Shown in pieces: positions 15,569 through 24,797 of a stretch of DNA of 64,000 bases. This stretch comes from GCA-003244245 sp050699955 (GTDB lineage: Bacteria > Actinomycetota > Actinomycetes > Mycobacteriales > Pseudonocardiaceae): contig JBOHGD010000004.1 in NCBI GenBank assembly GCA_050699955.1, forward strand, positions 1-64,000, written 5' to 3'. Position 1 is the stretch's first letter, and each line of letters starts with the position of its first letter. The notes beneath the pieces are model-generated. The model did not search any database. It was not told the origin of the DNA and worked only from the letters and a program-made list of their open reading frames with translations. Made by a program: the position numbers and the translations under genes.

Positions 15569-16476
15569 AATTCTGCCCGCCTTGTAGTCGCGGTCGTCAG
15601 ATTCTTATCGCACAAGAGCCCGTGCTTGGTGAGGAACGAGAGCGTCTTGCGGAAGACCTGCTGCTCGAACTCGGAGCGACGGGGGCTTTCCAGGAGCCGC
15701 CTGCGAACGTCGAGCGGCTTGTCGACACCCGCGTCCCGGTACACCTCAGGATTGAACAGGCTCTCGAAGCTGAAGCTCATGTAGCGCTTCAGGTAGTCGC
15801 TGATCTGCACCAACTCCTCACTCGTCGCCTGGTCACGGAACTGCGAGAAGAGGGTCCGGACGAGCTCGCGACCGAACGCGATATGACGGGACTCGTCCTG
15901 GTGGTGGATACGGTTGATGTGCCGGATGGTGTCGTGCAGGCCCTCGTCGAGGGCCATCTTTGAGTTGAAGTGGTCCACAAGCTCCTCGAAGATCAAAATA
16001 CGGACGAAAACGAGGAGGCTCTCCGCGTTGCGGGGCGGGATCGTCTCGGCTCCACCCCTGGGCTGCTTGTAGATTTTAGGCCCATACCGAAGGCAGAACT
16101 CCGCAAAGAACCACATGTGCTCGTTCTCCTCACCGATGAAGTGATGGAAGAACTTGGACGGGATGGTGAACTCCGCAGTGTGGATGCGTTTGGTGACCTC
16201 GATCAGCAGTTCACGGATACCGTGGACGTTGAGGCTGTAGAAGTTGATGCTCTCGAACCGGGACAGCCTCCGCAGCTGCTCCTGCGTCAGTTCATCGGCG
16301 ACGTCGGTACCATATGTGGTCGTGAGCGTGGGACTCATCCACCACATGTCCTCCGGCAGCTCGTCCGGCCACTCGAACATCCTGTACGGGTTGTAGTAGT
16401 CCTCGACCGACATCGAACTCAGGCGATCGAGTATCTCCCGGAAGCGCTCATCCGGATCGATCATCGCAGGTTTCAT
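15565..16476 (-). CDS. Ferritin-like diiron oxygenase (AurF/N-oxygenase type)
   Basis: A 303-residue, mostly helical protein with a carboxylate-bridged diiron site. Candidate ligands are Glu75 (RFESINFY), Glu116/117 and His120 (FIGEENEHMWFF), Glu165 and His169 (IFEELVDHF), and Glu195 and His198 (HHQDESRHIAFG). This repeats the ExxH/EExxH pattern of AurF-type p-aminobenzoate N-oxygenases and related enzymes that hydroxylate carrier-bound amino acids. With the ligase and CP next to it, the likely substrate is an aminoacyl-S-CP, oxidised at N or at carbon. The start is uncertain: ATG 16476 is used, with GTG 16491 and ATG 16464 as alternatives. It is the first gene of the minus-strand operon. Confidence 0.8.
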   Translation of the reverse strand: MKPAMIDPDERFREILDRLSSMSVEDYYNPYRMFEWPDELPEDMWWMSPTLTTTYGTDVADELTQEQLRRLSRFESINFYSLNVHGIRELLIEVTKRIHTAEFTIPSKFFHHFIGEENEHMWFFAEFCLRYGPKIYKQPRGGAETIPPRNAESLLVFVRILIFEELVDHFNSKMALDEGLHDTIRHINRIHHQDESRHIAFGRELVRTLFSQFRDQATSEELVQISDYLKRYMSFSFESLFNPEVYRDAGVDKPLDVRRRLLESPRRSEFEQQVFRKTLSFLTKHGLLCDKNLTTATTRRAEL

Positions 16477-17001
16477 CGGAAAGACACGCACCTTTCATCT
16501 CGCCGGACCGGTAGCGGAGGCGATATTCGTGGCGATCTCGGGGGCAGTCGCCGCATGCGGTGAAATCTCCTGGCAGGCTGGCCAGCCGGCGTGAACCTGC
16601 TTGCTCAAGCTTTCACAGCTGCCCGAACACGATGTGATGTCCCCCCGTCCGCCGACCCAGATCGGCAACTACAAGAAAGATGACCAGTAACCCCCGGCGG
16701 GTACGTCAGGCCCTACCCCCGATCGGGTGAATCCGCTCGGCGATGGCCTACTCCACGCTTCAGTCCTCAGCACACAATGGCAAGTCATTTTCCAGGACAG
16801 AACCGTAAGACCTCGCCACCGAGGCGTGCGGTGCCGGCTGTGTCTCGGCCGCGCGCGGCCGAGTCACCCAGCTCGGCGCCACGAGGCGGAGGACCGAAGA
16901 TAAATACAGGAGAGTCGTCACAATAACGCCATGCAACCGGATCCGAGCGCGGGCGTCTGATCGATCATAATTCTTTTTTCGGACCTGAAGGAGGGTCAAT
17001 C
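16477..17001. other. Non-coding interval upstream of the biosynthetic operon
   Basis: About 525 bases separate the oxygenase start from the AMIN-like gene. I see no convincing gene. A 17-codon frame from ATG 16637 (MSPRPPTQIGNYKKDDQ) is too short to support. A strong palindrome lies at 16844-16863. AAGGAGGG at 16988-16995 is the ribosome binding site of the next gene. The oxygenase operon promoter must be on the left side of this stretch. Confidence 0.4.
16844..16863. repeat. Perfect 20-bp palindrome
   Basis: CTCGGCCGCGCGCGGCCGAG is self-complementary over its whole length. Lying between divergent transcription units, it could be a cruciform, a terminator-like stem without a loop, or an operator. 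It sits about 140 bases upstream of the AMIN-like gene. Confidence 0.5.
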
Positions 17002-17526
17002 ATGGGAATGATCACCAGGCGGGTCTCCGTGACGCTTGCCGCGTTCCTGCTCAGTGCCGTCGTGGGCACCATCGCGGCCATCCCGGCACAGTCGGCGGTG
17101 CAGGCGCAGTCGGCGGTGCCGGCAGGCTCGGGCACTCCCGGTGCGCTCACCGGTATCCGGACCGGAGCGCACCCGACATTCGACCGGATCGTGCTGGACT
17201 TCCCCGGCGGAACACCGCAGGTCAGAACCGCACGGTTCGTCGACAAGCTGGTCAGGGACGGCTCGGGCCAGGTCGAGCCGCTCCCCGGCGCCGCGTTCGC
17301 CGAGGTGTCGATGTTCGGGGGGAGCACGTATGACGCCAACGGTCACCCCACCTACCTGGGGCCGCGGAAGTTCTCCACCCCCGGTCTGCACAACGTGATG
17401 GCGATTGCGATCACCGGTGACTTCGAGGGTTACCTGACGATCGGGATCGGTATGCGGCGGCAGACCTCGCTCAACGTGTTCACCCTCACCAACCCCGCCC
17501 GCGTCGTGATCGACGTCGGTAGCTGA
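17002..17526 (+). CDS. Secreted AMIN-like domain protein
   Basis: The 174-residue product starts at ATG 17002, seven bases after AAGGAGGG. It has a signal peptide with a hydrophobic core (VTLAAFLLSAVVGTIAAIPA) and probable cleavage at AQS-AV near residue 30. The mature part, ALTGIRTGAHPTFDRIVLDF ... NPARVVIDVG, matches the AMIN-like domain found in many actinobacterial exported proteins and thought to bind cell-wall material. No lipobox is present. It ends just before cobN but is probably not functionally related to it. Confidence 0.7.
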   Translation: MGMITRRVSVTLAAFLLSAVVGTIAAIPAQSAVQAQSAVPAGSGTPGALTGIRTGAHPTFDRIVLDFPGGTPQVRTARFVDKLVRDGSGQVEPLPGAAFAEVSMFGGSTYDANGHPTYLGPRKFSTPGLHNVMAIAITGDFEGYLTIGIGMRRQTSLNVFTLTNPARVVIDVGS

Positions 17527-17560
17527 GGTGAGGCCTGGCCTGTGCAATACCGTGCTGTCC

Positions 17561-20500
17561 GTGCGGATCCTGTTGCTCTCCACTGCCGATACCGACCTGC
17601 TCGCGGCGCGTGCCTGCGGTGCCGGCTATCGGGTCGCCAACCCGGCCCGGACCGAACCCACCGAACTGCCTGCGCTGCTCGACGGCGTCGAGGTCGTGGT
17701 GCTGCGACTACTCGGCGGCCGACGGGCATGGGAGGCGGGGCTCGGCGCGCTGCTGCGGTCCGGCGTGCCCACGGTCTGCCTGGGCGGTGAGGCGACCCCG
17801 GACGCGGAGTTGATGGCGGCTTCCACGGTCCCGGCGGGGGTGGTGGCCGAGGCACTGCGTTACCTGGTTGCCGGTGGGCCCGCGAACCTGGAGCAGCTCG
17901 CCCGGTTCCTGTCCGACACCGTGCTGTTCACCGGGGAGGGCTTCGAGCCGCCCGCTCCGACGCCTGAGTACGGGGTTCATGGCACGCGCGAGCCGGACCC
18001 GGGACTACCCACTGTGGGCATCGTGTTCTACCGAGCGCATGCGCTGGCTGGGAACACCGGCTTCGTCGACGTACTGGCCGACGCCGTGCGGGCTGCCGGA
18101 GCGAATGCGCTGCCGGTGTTCTGCGGTTCGCTGCGTGGGTTGGGCGACACGCAGGCCGAGGGGCTGCGCGCGCTGCTGGACCGCTGTGACGCAGTGGTGA
18201 CCACGGTGCTGGCCGCGGGCGGTAGCGCGGGGTCCGGGGAGGAGTCCTGGGACGCGGGGGCGCTGGCCGCGCTGGACGTGCCGGTGCTGCAGGGCCTGTG
18301 CCCGACCACGTCCCGGGCGAGCTGGCAGGCCAGTGACGCGGCGCTGTCCCCGATGGACGCCGCCATGCAGGTGGCCATCCCCGAGTTCGACGGGCGGCTG
18401 GTGTCCGTGCCGTTCTCGTTCAAGGAGCCGGGCGGGGATGGGATCCCGATCTACGTGGCGGACCCGGAGCGGGCCGCCCGGGTAGCGGGCACCATCGTCG
18501 CGCTGGCCCGGCTGCGGCATCTGCCCGCGGCGGACAAACGACTCGGGATCGTGCTCTCCGCTTATCCGACCAAGCACTCGCGGATCGGCAACGCCGTCGG
18601 GCTGGACACGCCCGCGTCCGCGGTGGTGCTGTTGCGGGCGCTCGCCGAGGCCGGATACGACCTCGGCGGGCTGGACGTCGAGAACCTCGAAGGCGACGCG
18701 CTGATCCACCGGCTGATCGCGGCGGGCGGACACGACGTGGAGTGGCTCACCGAGGAGCAGATGGCCGGTGCGGCCGTCCGGGTGCCCGCCTCGGAGTACG
18801 CCGAGTGGTTCGCCGGGCTCCCCTCGGCGCTGCGCGAGTCCGTGGTCGCGGCCTGGGGGGAGCCGCCGGGGCAGCTCTACGTCCACGGCGACGGGATCTA
18901 TGTGGGCTCGCTGCGGTTCGGCAACGTGGTGCTGCTCATCCAGCCGCCGCGCGGGTTCGGCGAGAACCCGGTGGCGATCTACCACGACCCCGAGCTGGCG
19001 CCCTCGCATCAGTACCTGGCCGCGTACCGGTGGCTGGAGTGGTCCTTCGGCGCGCACGCGCTGGTGCACCTGGGCAAGCACGGCAACCTGGAATGGCTGC
19101 CCGGCAAGGGCCTGGGGCTGGCCGCCGAGGACGCCCCGGACGCGGTGCTCGGCAGCCTGCCGCTGGTGTACCCGTTCATCGTCAACGACCCCGGGGAGGG
19201 CACTCAGGCCAAGCGCAGGGCGCACGCCACCATCGTCGATCACATGATCCCGCCGATGGCCAGGGCCGACACCTATGGCGACCTCGCTCGACTGGAGCAG
19301 CTGCTCGACGAGTACGCCACGGTGCAGGCGCTGGACCCGGACAAGCTGCCCACCTTGCGTGGCCAGATCTGGACGCTGATCCAGAGCGCCCAGCTGCACC
19401 GGGATCTGGGTGCGCAGGCGCAGCCGGGTGAGGCGGAGTTCGACGAGTTCGTGCTGCACCTCGACGGGTACCTCTGCGAGATCAAGGACGTGCAGATCCG
19501 CGACGGGCTGCACGTGCTGGGCCGGGCGCCCGAAGGCGCCGAGCTGGTCAACGACATGCTCGCGGTGCTGCGTGCCCGGCAGGTGTTCGGCTCCGGCGCG
19601 GCGCTGCCCGGGCTGCGGGCCGCCCTGGCCGAGTGGGTCGGCCTGGACGAGCAGGTGCTGCTCGCCGAACCCGGTGCCCTGACCAAGGTGCCCGCCGCGC
19701 TGCTGGCGCCGAGCGGCGATCCGGAGGGGGCGCGCGCGAGTGACGTCGTCGACGGTCTCGAACAGGCCGCCCGCGCGCTGCTGGAGTACCTGGCCGATCC
19801 CGGACCGGGTCGCGGGCCCTGGTCGCCCGCCGCGGTGCGGACAGCGGTGACTGAGTGCCTCGGTGAGTGGACGAGCGCCGCGGTCCGCTCCGCCGACCAG
19901 ATCACGGCGGTACTGCGGTTCGGCTGCACCGAGCTGGTACCCCGGCTGGCCGGCACCCCAGCCGAGATCACCAATGTGCTGCGGGCCCTGGACGGGCGTT
20001 TCATCGAACCGGGACCCTCCGGCTCGCCCACCCGGGGGCTGGTGTCGGTGCTGCCCACCGGGCGCAACTTCTACTCGGTGGACCCGAAGGCGGTGCCCAC
20101 CCGCAACGCCTTCGAGGTCGGCGCCGCGCTGGCCGACTCGCTGCTGGCCCGGCATCGAGCCGACACCGGAGGCTGGCCCGCCTCGGTGGGTCTCACCGTG
20201 TGGGGTACCAGCGCCATGCGCACCCAGGGTGACGACATCGCCGAGGTGCTTGCGCTGCTCGGCGTCCGTCCGGCCTGGGACGACGCGTCGCGCCGGGTCA
20301 CCGGCCTGGAGGTGGTCGGCCTGACCGAGCTCGGCAGGCCTCGCATCGACGTCGTACTGCGCATCTCCGGCTTCTTCCGGGACGCGTTCCCCCACGTGGT
20401 CGCACTGATCGACGACGCGATCGACACCGTGGCGCGGCTGGACGAGCCGGCCGAGGACAACTACGTCGCCGCGCACTACCGCGCCGACCTCGCCGAGCAC

Positions 20501-21238
20501 GGTGACGACCGCCGCGCCCGCACCCGGATCTTCGGGTCCAAGCCCGGTGCGTACGGCGCCGGGTTGCTGCCGTTGATCGACAGCGGGCAGTGGCGCACCG
20601 ACGCCGACCTCGCCGAGGTCTACGCCACCTGGGGCGGCTACGCCTACGGGCGGGGCCTGGACGGCGCCGCCGCGCGCGGTGACATGGAGCACGCCTTCCG
20701 CCGGATCGCGGTGGCCGCCAAGAACGTCGACACCCGCGAGCACGACATCGCCGACTCGGATGACTACTTCCAGTACCACGGCGGGATGGTGGCCATGGTG
20801 CGCTCGTTGACCGGCAGCGATCCGGCCGCCTATGTCGGGGACTCCGCGGTCCCGCATGCGGTGAAGACCCGGTCGCTGGCCGAGGAGACCCGCCGGGTCT
20901 TCCGGTCCCGGGTGGTCAACCCACGCTGGATCGCCGCCATGGCGCGCCACGGCTACAAGGGCGCCTTCGAGCTGGCCGCCACCGTGGACTACCTCTTCGG
21001 TTTCGACGCCACCGCGGGGGTGGTGGAGGACTGGATGTACCACCAGCTCACCCAGTCCTACGTGCTCGACGAGTCGGTGCAGCAGTTCCTGCGCCAGTCC
21101 AACCCATGGGCGCTGCGCGGGATGACCGAGCGGCTGCTGGAGGCCGCCGACCGGGGCCTGTGGGCGCAGCCCGACCCGGCGGACCTCGATGCGCTGCGGG
21201 CGGTCTATCTGGACATCGAGGGCGACCTGGAGGACTGA
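17561..21238 (+). CDS. cobN: Cobaltochelatase subunit CobN
   Basis: The product has 1225 residues and is the large subunit that inserts Co(II) into hydrogenobyrinate a,c-diamide with the help of ATP-driven partners. The family blocks are recognisable: an N-terminal RILLLSTADTDLLAARA start, HLGKHGNLEWLPGKG near residue 505, DPGEGTQAKRRAHATIVDHM near 545 and a C-terminal YHQLTQSYVLDESVQQFLR. I start at GTG 17561, where homologues begin; GTG 17552 and 17528 are also in frame. Its partner is the ChlI/ChlD-like gene at 22805. The stop codon lies in a triplicated 14-bp repeat. Confidence 0.93.
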   Translation: MRILLLSTADTDLLAARACGAGYRVANPARTEPTELPALLDGVEVVVLRLLGGRRAWEAGLGALLRSGVPTVCLGGEATPDAELMAASTVPAGVVAEALRYLVAGGPANLEQLARFLSDTVLFTGEGFEPPAPTPEYGVHGTREPDPGLPTVGIVFYRAHALAGNTGFVDVLADAVRAAGANALPVFCGSLRGLGDTQAEGLRALLDRCDAVVTTVLAAGGSAGSGEESWDAGALAALDVPVLQGLCPTTSRASWQASDAALSPMDAAMQVAIPEFDGRLVSVPFSFKEPGGDGIPIYVADPERAARVAGTIVALARLRHLPAADKRLGIVLSAYPTKHSRIGNAVGLDTPASAVVLLRALAEAGYDLGGLDVENLEGDALIHRLIAAGGHDVEWLTEEQMAGAAVRVPASEYAEWFAGLPSALRESVVAAWGEPPGQLYVHGDGIYVGSLRFGNVVLLIQPPRGFGENPVAIYHDPELAPSHQYLAAYRWLEWSFGAHALVHLGKHGNLEWLPGKGLGLAAEDAPDAVLGSLPLVYPFIVNDPGEGTQAKRRAHATIVDHMIPPMARADTYGDLARLEQLLDEYATVQALDPDKLPTLRGQIWTLIQSAQLHRDLGAQAQPGEAEFDEFVLHLDGYLCEIKDVQIRDGLHVLGRAPEGAELVNDMLAVLRARQVFGSGAALPGLRAALAEWVGLDEQVLLAEPGALTKVPAALLAPSGDPEGARASDVVDGLEQAARALLEYLADPGPGRGPWSPAAVRTAVTECLGEWTSAAVRSADQITAVLRFGCTELVPRLAGTPAEITNVLRALDGRFIEPGPSGSPTRGLVSVLPTGRNFYSVDPKAVPTRNAFEVGAALADSLLARHRADTGGWPASVGLTVWGTSAMRTQGDDIAEVLALLGVRPAWDDASRRVTGLEVVGLTELGRPRIDVVLRISGFFRDAFPHVVALIDDAIDTVARLDEPAEDNYVAAHYRADLAEHGDDRRARTRIFGSKPGAYGAGLLPLIDSGQWRTDADLAEVYATWGGYAYGRGLDGAAARGDMEHAFRRIAVAAKNVDTREHDIADSDDYFQYHGGMVAMVRSLTGSDPAAYVGDSAVPHAVKTRSLAEETRRVFRSRVVNPRWIAAMARHGYKGAFELAATVDYLFGFDATAGVVEDWMYHQLTQSYVLDESVQQFLRQSNPWALRGMTERLLEAADRGLWAQPDPADLDALRAVYLDIEGDLED

Positions 21239-21271
21239 GCGACGAGGACTGAGCAGCGAGGACTGAGCGGC
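21230..21271 (+). repeat. Three tandem 14-bp repeats over the cobN stop codon
   Basis: GAGGACTGAGCGAC, GAGGACTGAGCAGC and GAGGACTGAGCGGC follow one another. Because 14 is not a multiple of three, the TGAs at 21236, 21250 and 21264 fall in all three frames. Confidence 0.8.
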
Positions 21272-21430
21272 TCAGTGCCCGGTGGGACACCCGGTGGATA
21301 CCGACGGCGTCCATGCTGTTTCATAGCGTTGCTGTTTCCTGGCATTGGAGCCACCCCGGCTTGGCCTGCCATCCGGGTTCCTGATGGGGTGGCGCCGCAC
21401 AATGGGTGTTCTCGGTGGGAGGCCGACGGG

Positions 21431-22264
21431 ATGGGGATGATCGGGCGTACCGCCCTGGGGGTCACTGCCGTGCTTGCCGTGCTCTGCGCGCCGACGGCAC
21501 TGGCCGGCCCGTCCCTGATCAACAACCCGCCCGTCCGGCCGGGTGGGGGCGCTCCCGCGAAGCCGCTGGTCGTCGGCGGCGAGCCCACGAGCACCTCCGA
21601 CTACCCGTGGATGGTCGCCCTGACCACGTCGGCCAGCGACTCGGCCTACTGCGGTGGTGCGCTGGTCGCGCCGGACCGGGTGGTCACCGCCGCGCACTGC
21701 ATCAGCGGCTATGCGCCCAGCAGTGTCCGGGTGATCGTCGGGCGGACCGACCTGCGCGGCGCCGAGGGCGAGGAGCGCATGGTGCTGCGGTCCTGGATCG
21801 ACCCCGACTACCGATCCCCGACCCAGGGCGCGGACGTCGCCGTGCTGACCCTCGACCGTGCGGTGCCCTACGAGACGCTGCCGCTGGAGACCAGCCGAAG
21901 CGCGTATCCCGCCGGTCGATCCGCTACCGTCCTGGGCTGGGGATACACCTCGGAAGGGGGGCCGAGCTCGTCGACGCTGCGCAGTGCCGAGATGCCGTTG
22001 GTGGCTGACTCCGACTGCGCCGCGACCTTCCGTGAGTTCGACCCACAGACGATGGTGTGTGCGGGTGATCGGGGAGGCGGGGTCGATGCCTGCTACGGCG
22101 ACTCCGGTGGCCCGCTGATCGCGGGGGGTCGGCTGATCGGCATCACGTCGTGGGGCAGTGGTTGCGCCCGGGCCCGCACACCCGGGGTTTTCGTTCGGAT
22201 CGCGTCCTACGCGGCGGTCATTCAGACCCAACTGGATGAACCTGCCCTGACCGGGCCCGCCTGA
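21431..22264 (+). CDS. Secreted trypsin-like serine protease (S1 family)
   Basis: The 277-residue precursor has a signal peptide (LGVTAVLAVLCAPTALA, cleavage near 26) and a short propeptide. The mature chain begins near VVGGEPTSTSDYPWMVAL. The catalytic triad is His in VTAAHCIS, Asp in QGADVAVLTLD and Ser in CYGDSGGPLI; a second Cys pair supports disulfides. ATG 21431 follows a GACGGG, and codons further upstream in the frame are not signal-like. It is inserted between cobN and the other chelatase gene with no evident link to cobalamin. The 190 bases upstream hold only the 14-bp repeats. Confidence 0.9.
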   Translation: MGMIGRTALGVTAVLAVLCAPTALAGPSLINNPPVRPGGGAPAKPLVVGGEPTSTSDYPWMVALTTSASDSAYCGGALVAPDRVVTAAHCISGYAPSSVRVIVGRTDLRGAEGEERMVLRSWIDPDYRSPTQGADVAVLTLDRAVPYETLPLETSRSAYPAGRSATVLGWGYTSEGGPSSSTLRSAEMPLVADSDCAATFREFDPQTMVCAGDRGGGVDACYGDSGGPLIAGGRLIGITSWGSGCARARTPGVFVRIASYAAVIQTQLDEPALTGPA

Positions 22265-22304
22265 CCTGCAGCGCAGGATGGTCACTGTCTGGTAGGCAGG
22301 ACTA

Positions 22305-22769
22305 ATGGACCACACCTTGCTGCACCGAAGGCTGTCCGCCGACCTGGCGCCCGCGATGATCTACGCTCTGCTGCGCCTGCGGGTGGAGGTGTTCGTCGTC
22401 GAGCAGGCCTGTCCATACCAGGAGCTGGATGGCCGGGACCTGGAGGCCACCACGCGACACTTCTGGCTCGCGCCCGACGGTGCCATGGAGAACGTCCAGG
22501 CGACGCTGCGCATGCTGGAGCCCAGCGACGGACACTACCGGATCGGCCGGGTCTGTACGGCCAGGCACGCCCGGGGCAGGGGGGCGGCCCGGCGGCTGCT
22601 CGAGGCGGCGCTGGCCGAGGTGGGCGACGCTCCCTGTGTGCTCGACGCCCAGACCCATCTGACCGAGCACTACAACGCGTACGGCTTCGTGCCGGTCGGG
22701 GCGGAGTTCATCGAGGACGGGATCGCGCACGTGCCGATGCGCCGGGACGCCCGGGCGCGGGTGGGCTGA
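22305..22769 (+). CDS. ElaA-type GNAT acetyltransferase
   Basis: A 154-residue single GNAT domain. LLRLRVEVFVVEQACPYQELDGRD is the hallmark beginning of ElaA proteins. TARHARGRGAARRLLEAALA is the acetyl-CoA loop, and YNAYGFVPVGAEFIEDGIAHVPM is the closing segment. The substrate is unknown. In M. tuberculosis a homologue (Rv2851c) likewise precedes the magnesium-chelatase-like gene, so the position is conserved. Confidence 0.85.
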   Translation: MDHTLLHRRLSADLAPAMIYALLRLRVEVFVVEQACPYQELDGRDLEATTRHFWLAPDGAMENVQATLRMLEPSDGHYRIGRVCTARHARGRGAARRLLEAALAEVGDAPCVLDAQTHLTEHYNAYGFVPVGAEFIEDGIAHVPMRRDARARVG

Positions 22770-22804
22770 CCGTCGCAGATCCGGCGATCTGCGACGATGG
22801 CTCG

Positions 22805-24757
22805 ATGAGCGCTGCCCGCTATCCGTTCGCCGCGATCGTCGGGCACGAGGATCTCCGGCTGGCCCTGCTGCTGACCGCGGTGCACCCGGGAATCGGCGGA
22901 GTGCTGGTGCGGGGCGAGAAGGGCACCGCGAAGTCGACCATGGTCCGGGCGGTGGCCGCGCTGCTGCCCCCGGTGACGGTGGTGCCGGGTTGCCGGTTCG
23001 GCTGTGACCCGGCGGCTCCCGACCCGGCCTGCCCGGACGGCCCGCATGACCTGGCCGCCGGGCGGACCCGCCCGGCCCGGCTGGTCGAGCTGCCGGTCGG
23101 GGCCACCGAGGACCGTGTGGTGGGCTCGCTGGACCTGCAGCGTGCGCTCACCGAGGGAGTCTCGGTCTATCAGCCCGGGTTGCTGGCCGCGGCGCACCGT
23201 GGCCTGCTCTATGTCGACGAGGTCAACCTGCTGCCCGACCACCTGGTGGACCTGCTGCTCGACGCCGCCGCGATGGGTCGTGCCCATGTCGAGCGCGACG
23301 GTGTGTCGGTGACTCATCATGCGGTGTTCCTGCTGGTCGGCACGATGAACCCGGAGGAGGGGGAGCTGCGTCCGCAGCTACTGGACCGGTTCGGGCTCGC
23401 CGTCGAGGTGGCGGCGTCCAGGGAGGTCGGGACTCGCGCGGAAGTGGTGCGCCGCCGGCTGGCCTACGAGGCCGATCCGGCCGGCTTCGCGGCGGGCTGG
23501 CAGGCCCAGGACGGGGCTCTGGCGCAGCGGATCGCGCTGGCCCGTTGCGCGCTGCCCGCCGTCGCGCTGCCGGACGGCGAGCTGCGGCGGATCGCCGCGG
23601 TCTGTGCCGCGTTCGAGGTGGACGGGATGCGCGCCGACCTGGTGCTGGCGCGCACCGCGCTGGCGCACGCGGCTTGGCGGGGGGCGGACGCGGTAGCCGA
23701 GCAGGACATCCGAGTCGCCGCCCGGCTGGCCCTGCCGCATCGCCGTCGCCGGGACCCGTTCGATGAGCCCGGCCTGGACGGTGACCAGCTCGAGGACGCG
23801 CTGCGCCAGGCGGACCCACCGCAGGGCCCGCCGGACGACGGCGCAGACCCCCCGCCGGACGGTCCCCGAGGGGGTGGTGCGGGGGAGCCGGCCGGTGACG
23901 GCGCCGAGAACCCCGCAGGGTCAGGCAACGGCCCTGCTCCCGAGCGTCCCGCGCCCGCGCCCGCGGAGCCGTTCCGGGCGCGGCTGCTGCAGCTACCCGG
24001 CGTCGGCACCGGAGCCCCCGGTCGACGGTCCCGGGCGAGGACCACCGCTGGGCACGTCGTGCGATCCTCCGTCGCGGACGGCAGCGGGCTGCACCTGCTG
24101 GGCACGCTGGCCGCCGCGGCCCCGCACCAGCGGGTTCGGGGGCGCCGCGGTCCCGGGCTGGTGCTGCGCAGGCAGGATGTGCGCCAGGCGGTGCGCGAGG
24201 GGCGGGAGTCCAACCTGGTGCTCTTCGCCGTCGACGCCTCCGGCTCGATGGCGGCGCGGGCCCGCATGTCCGCGGTGAGCGGCGCCGTGCTCGCCCTGCT
24301 GCTGGACGCCTACCAGCGTCGCGACAAGGTCGGGTTGATCAGTTTCCGGGGCCGTGCGGCGGAGGTGGTACTGCCGCCGACCTGCGCGGTGGAGGCCGCG
24401 GCCGCCCGGCTGCGGGCGCTGCGCACCGGAGGACGCACCCCGCTGGCCGAGGGGCTGTTGTGCTCGGCGCGGGTGCTGGCCGCGGAGCGGCTGCGAGACC
24501 CCGCCCGACGTGCCTTGCTCGTGGTGCTCACCGATGGCCGGGCGACCCACGGTGGGATGGACGCCGCCCTGGCCGCCGCCGGCCTGCTGCGCCGCGATGG
24601 GGTGGCGGGGATCGTGGTGGACTGCGAGGCCGGGCCGGTCCGGCTCGGGCTGGCCGGTCGGTTCGCTGTCGCGATGGATGCCGGCCTGGTGCGGTTGCCG
24701 GAGTTGTCGGCCGATGCGGTAGCCGGGGTGGTCCGCGCCGCGCGGTCGGCCGCGTGA
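22805..24757 (+). CDS. ChlI/ChlD-type ATPase of the cobalt chelatase
   Basis: A 650-residue fusion of an AAA+ ATPase (about 1-310) and a VWA domain (about 455-645) joined by a Pro/Gly-rich linker (about 335-400). Walker A is GEKGTAKSTMV, Walker B region LLYVDEVNLL, and the MIDAS motif is DASGSMAARARMS. Such ChlID proteins supply the ATP-driven motor for CobN in organisms without CobS/CobT. Its gene follows the GNAT gene by 35 bases. Two copies of AGAGTGCTGCGT follow the stop codon and reach the next gene. Confidence 0.88.
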   Translation: MSAARYPFAAIVGHEDLRLALLLTAVHPGIGGVLVRGEKGTAKSTMVRAVAALLPPVTVVPGCRFGCDPAAPDPACPDGPHDLAAGRTRPARLVELPVGATEDRVVGSLDLQRALTEGVSVYQPGLLAAAHRGLLYVDEVNLLPDHLVDLLLDAAAMGRAHVERDGVSVTHHAVFLLVGTMNPEEGELRPQLLDRFGLAVEVAASREVGTRAEVVRRRLAYEADPAGFAAGWQAQDGALAQRIALARCALPAVALPDGELRRIAAVCAAFEVDGMRADLVLARTALAHAAWRGADAVAEQDIRVAARLALPHRRRRDPFDEPGLDGDQLEDALRQADPPQGPPDDGADPPPDGPRGGGAGEPAGDGAENPAGSGNGPAPERPAPAPAEPFRARLLQLPGVGTGAPGRRSRARTTAGHVVRSSVADGSGLHLLGTLAAAAPHQRVRGRRGPGLVLRRQDVRQAVREGRESNLVLFAVDASGSMAARARMSAVSGAVLALLLDAYQRRDKVGLISFRGRAAEVVLPPTCAVEAAAARLRALRTGGRTPLAEGLLCSARVLAAERLRDPARRALLVVLTDGRATHGGMDAALAAAGLLRRDGVAGIVVDCEAGPVRLGLAGRFAVAMDAGLVRLPELSADAVAGVVRAARSAA

Positions 24758-24797
24758 GAGTGCTGCGTCAGAGTGCTGCGTGAGTTCGGAGGTCGAC

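Noticed and set aside
16637..16690. 17-codon frame MSPRPPTQIGNYKKDDQ as a possible small peptide gene
   Set aside because: It is too short, has no clear ribosome binding site, and no partner gene suggests a peptide product.
16760..16999. 79-codon minus-strand frame upstream of the AMIN-like gene
   Set aside because: There is no ribosome binding site, the composition is basic and random-looking, and it covers the promoter region and ribosome binding site of the next gene.
18005..21043. Open frame of 1012 codons on the strand opposite cobN
   Set aside because: It is the mirror of a high-GC gene: its product is Arg/Gly/His/Pro-rich with no known motif, while the plus-strand frame is clearly CobN. 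The same holds for long frames opposite the PBP gene, cobQ, proS, infB and truB.
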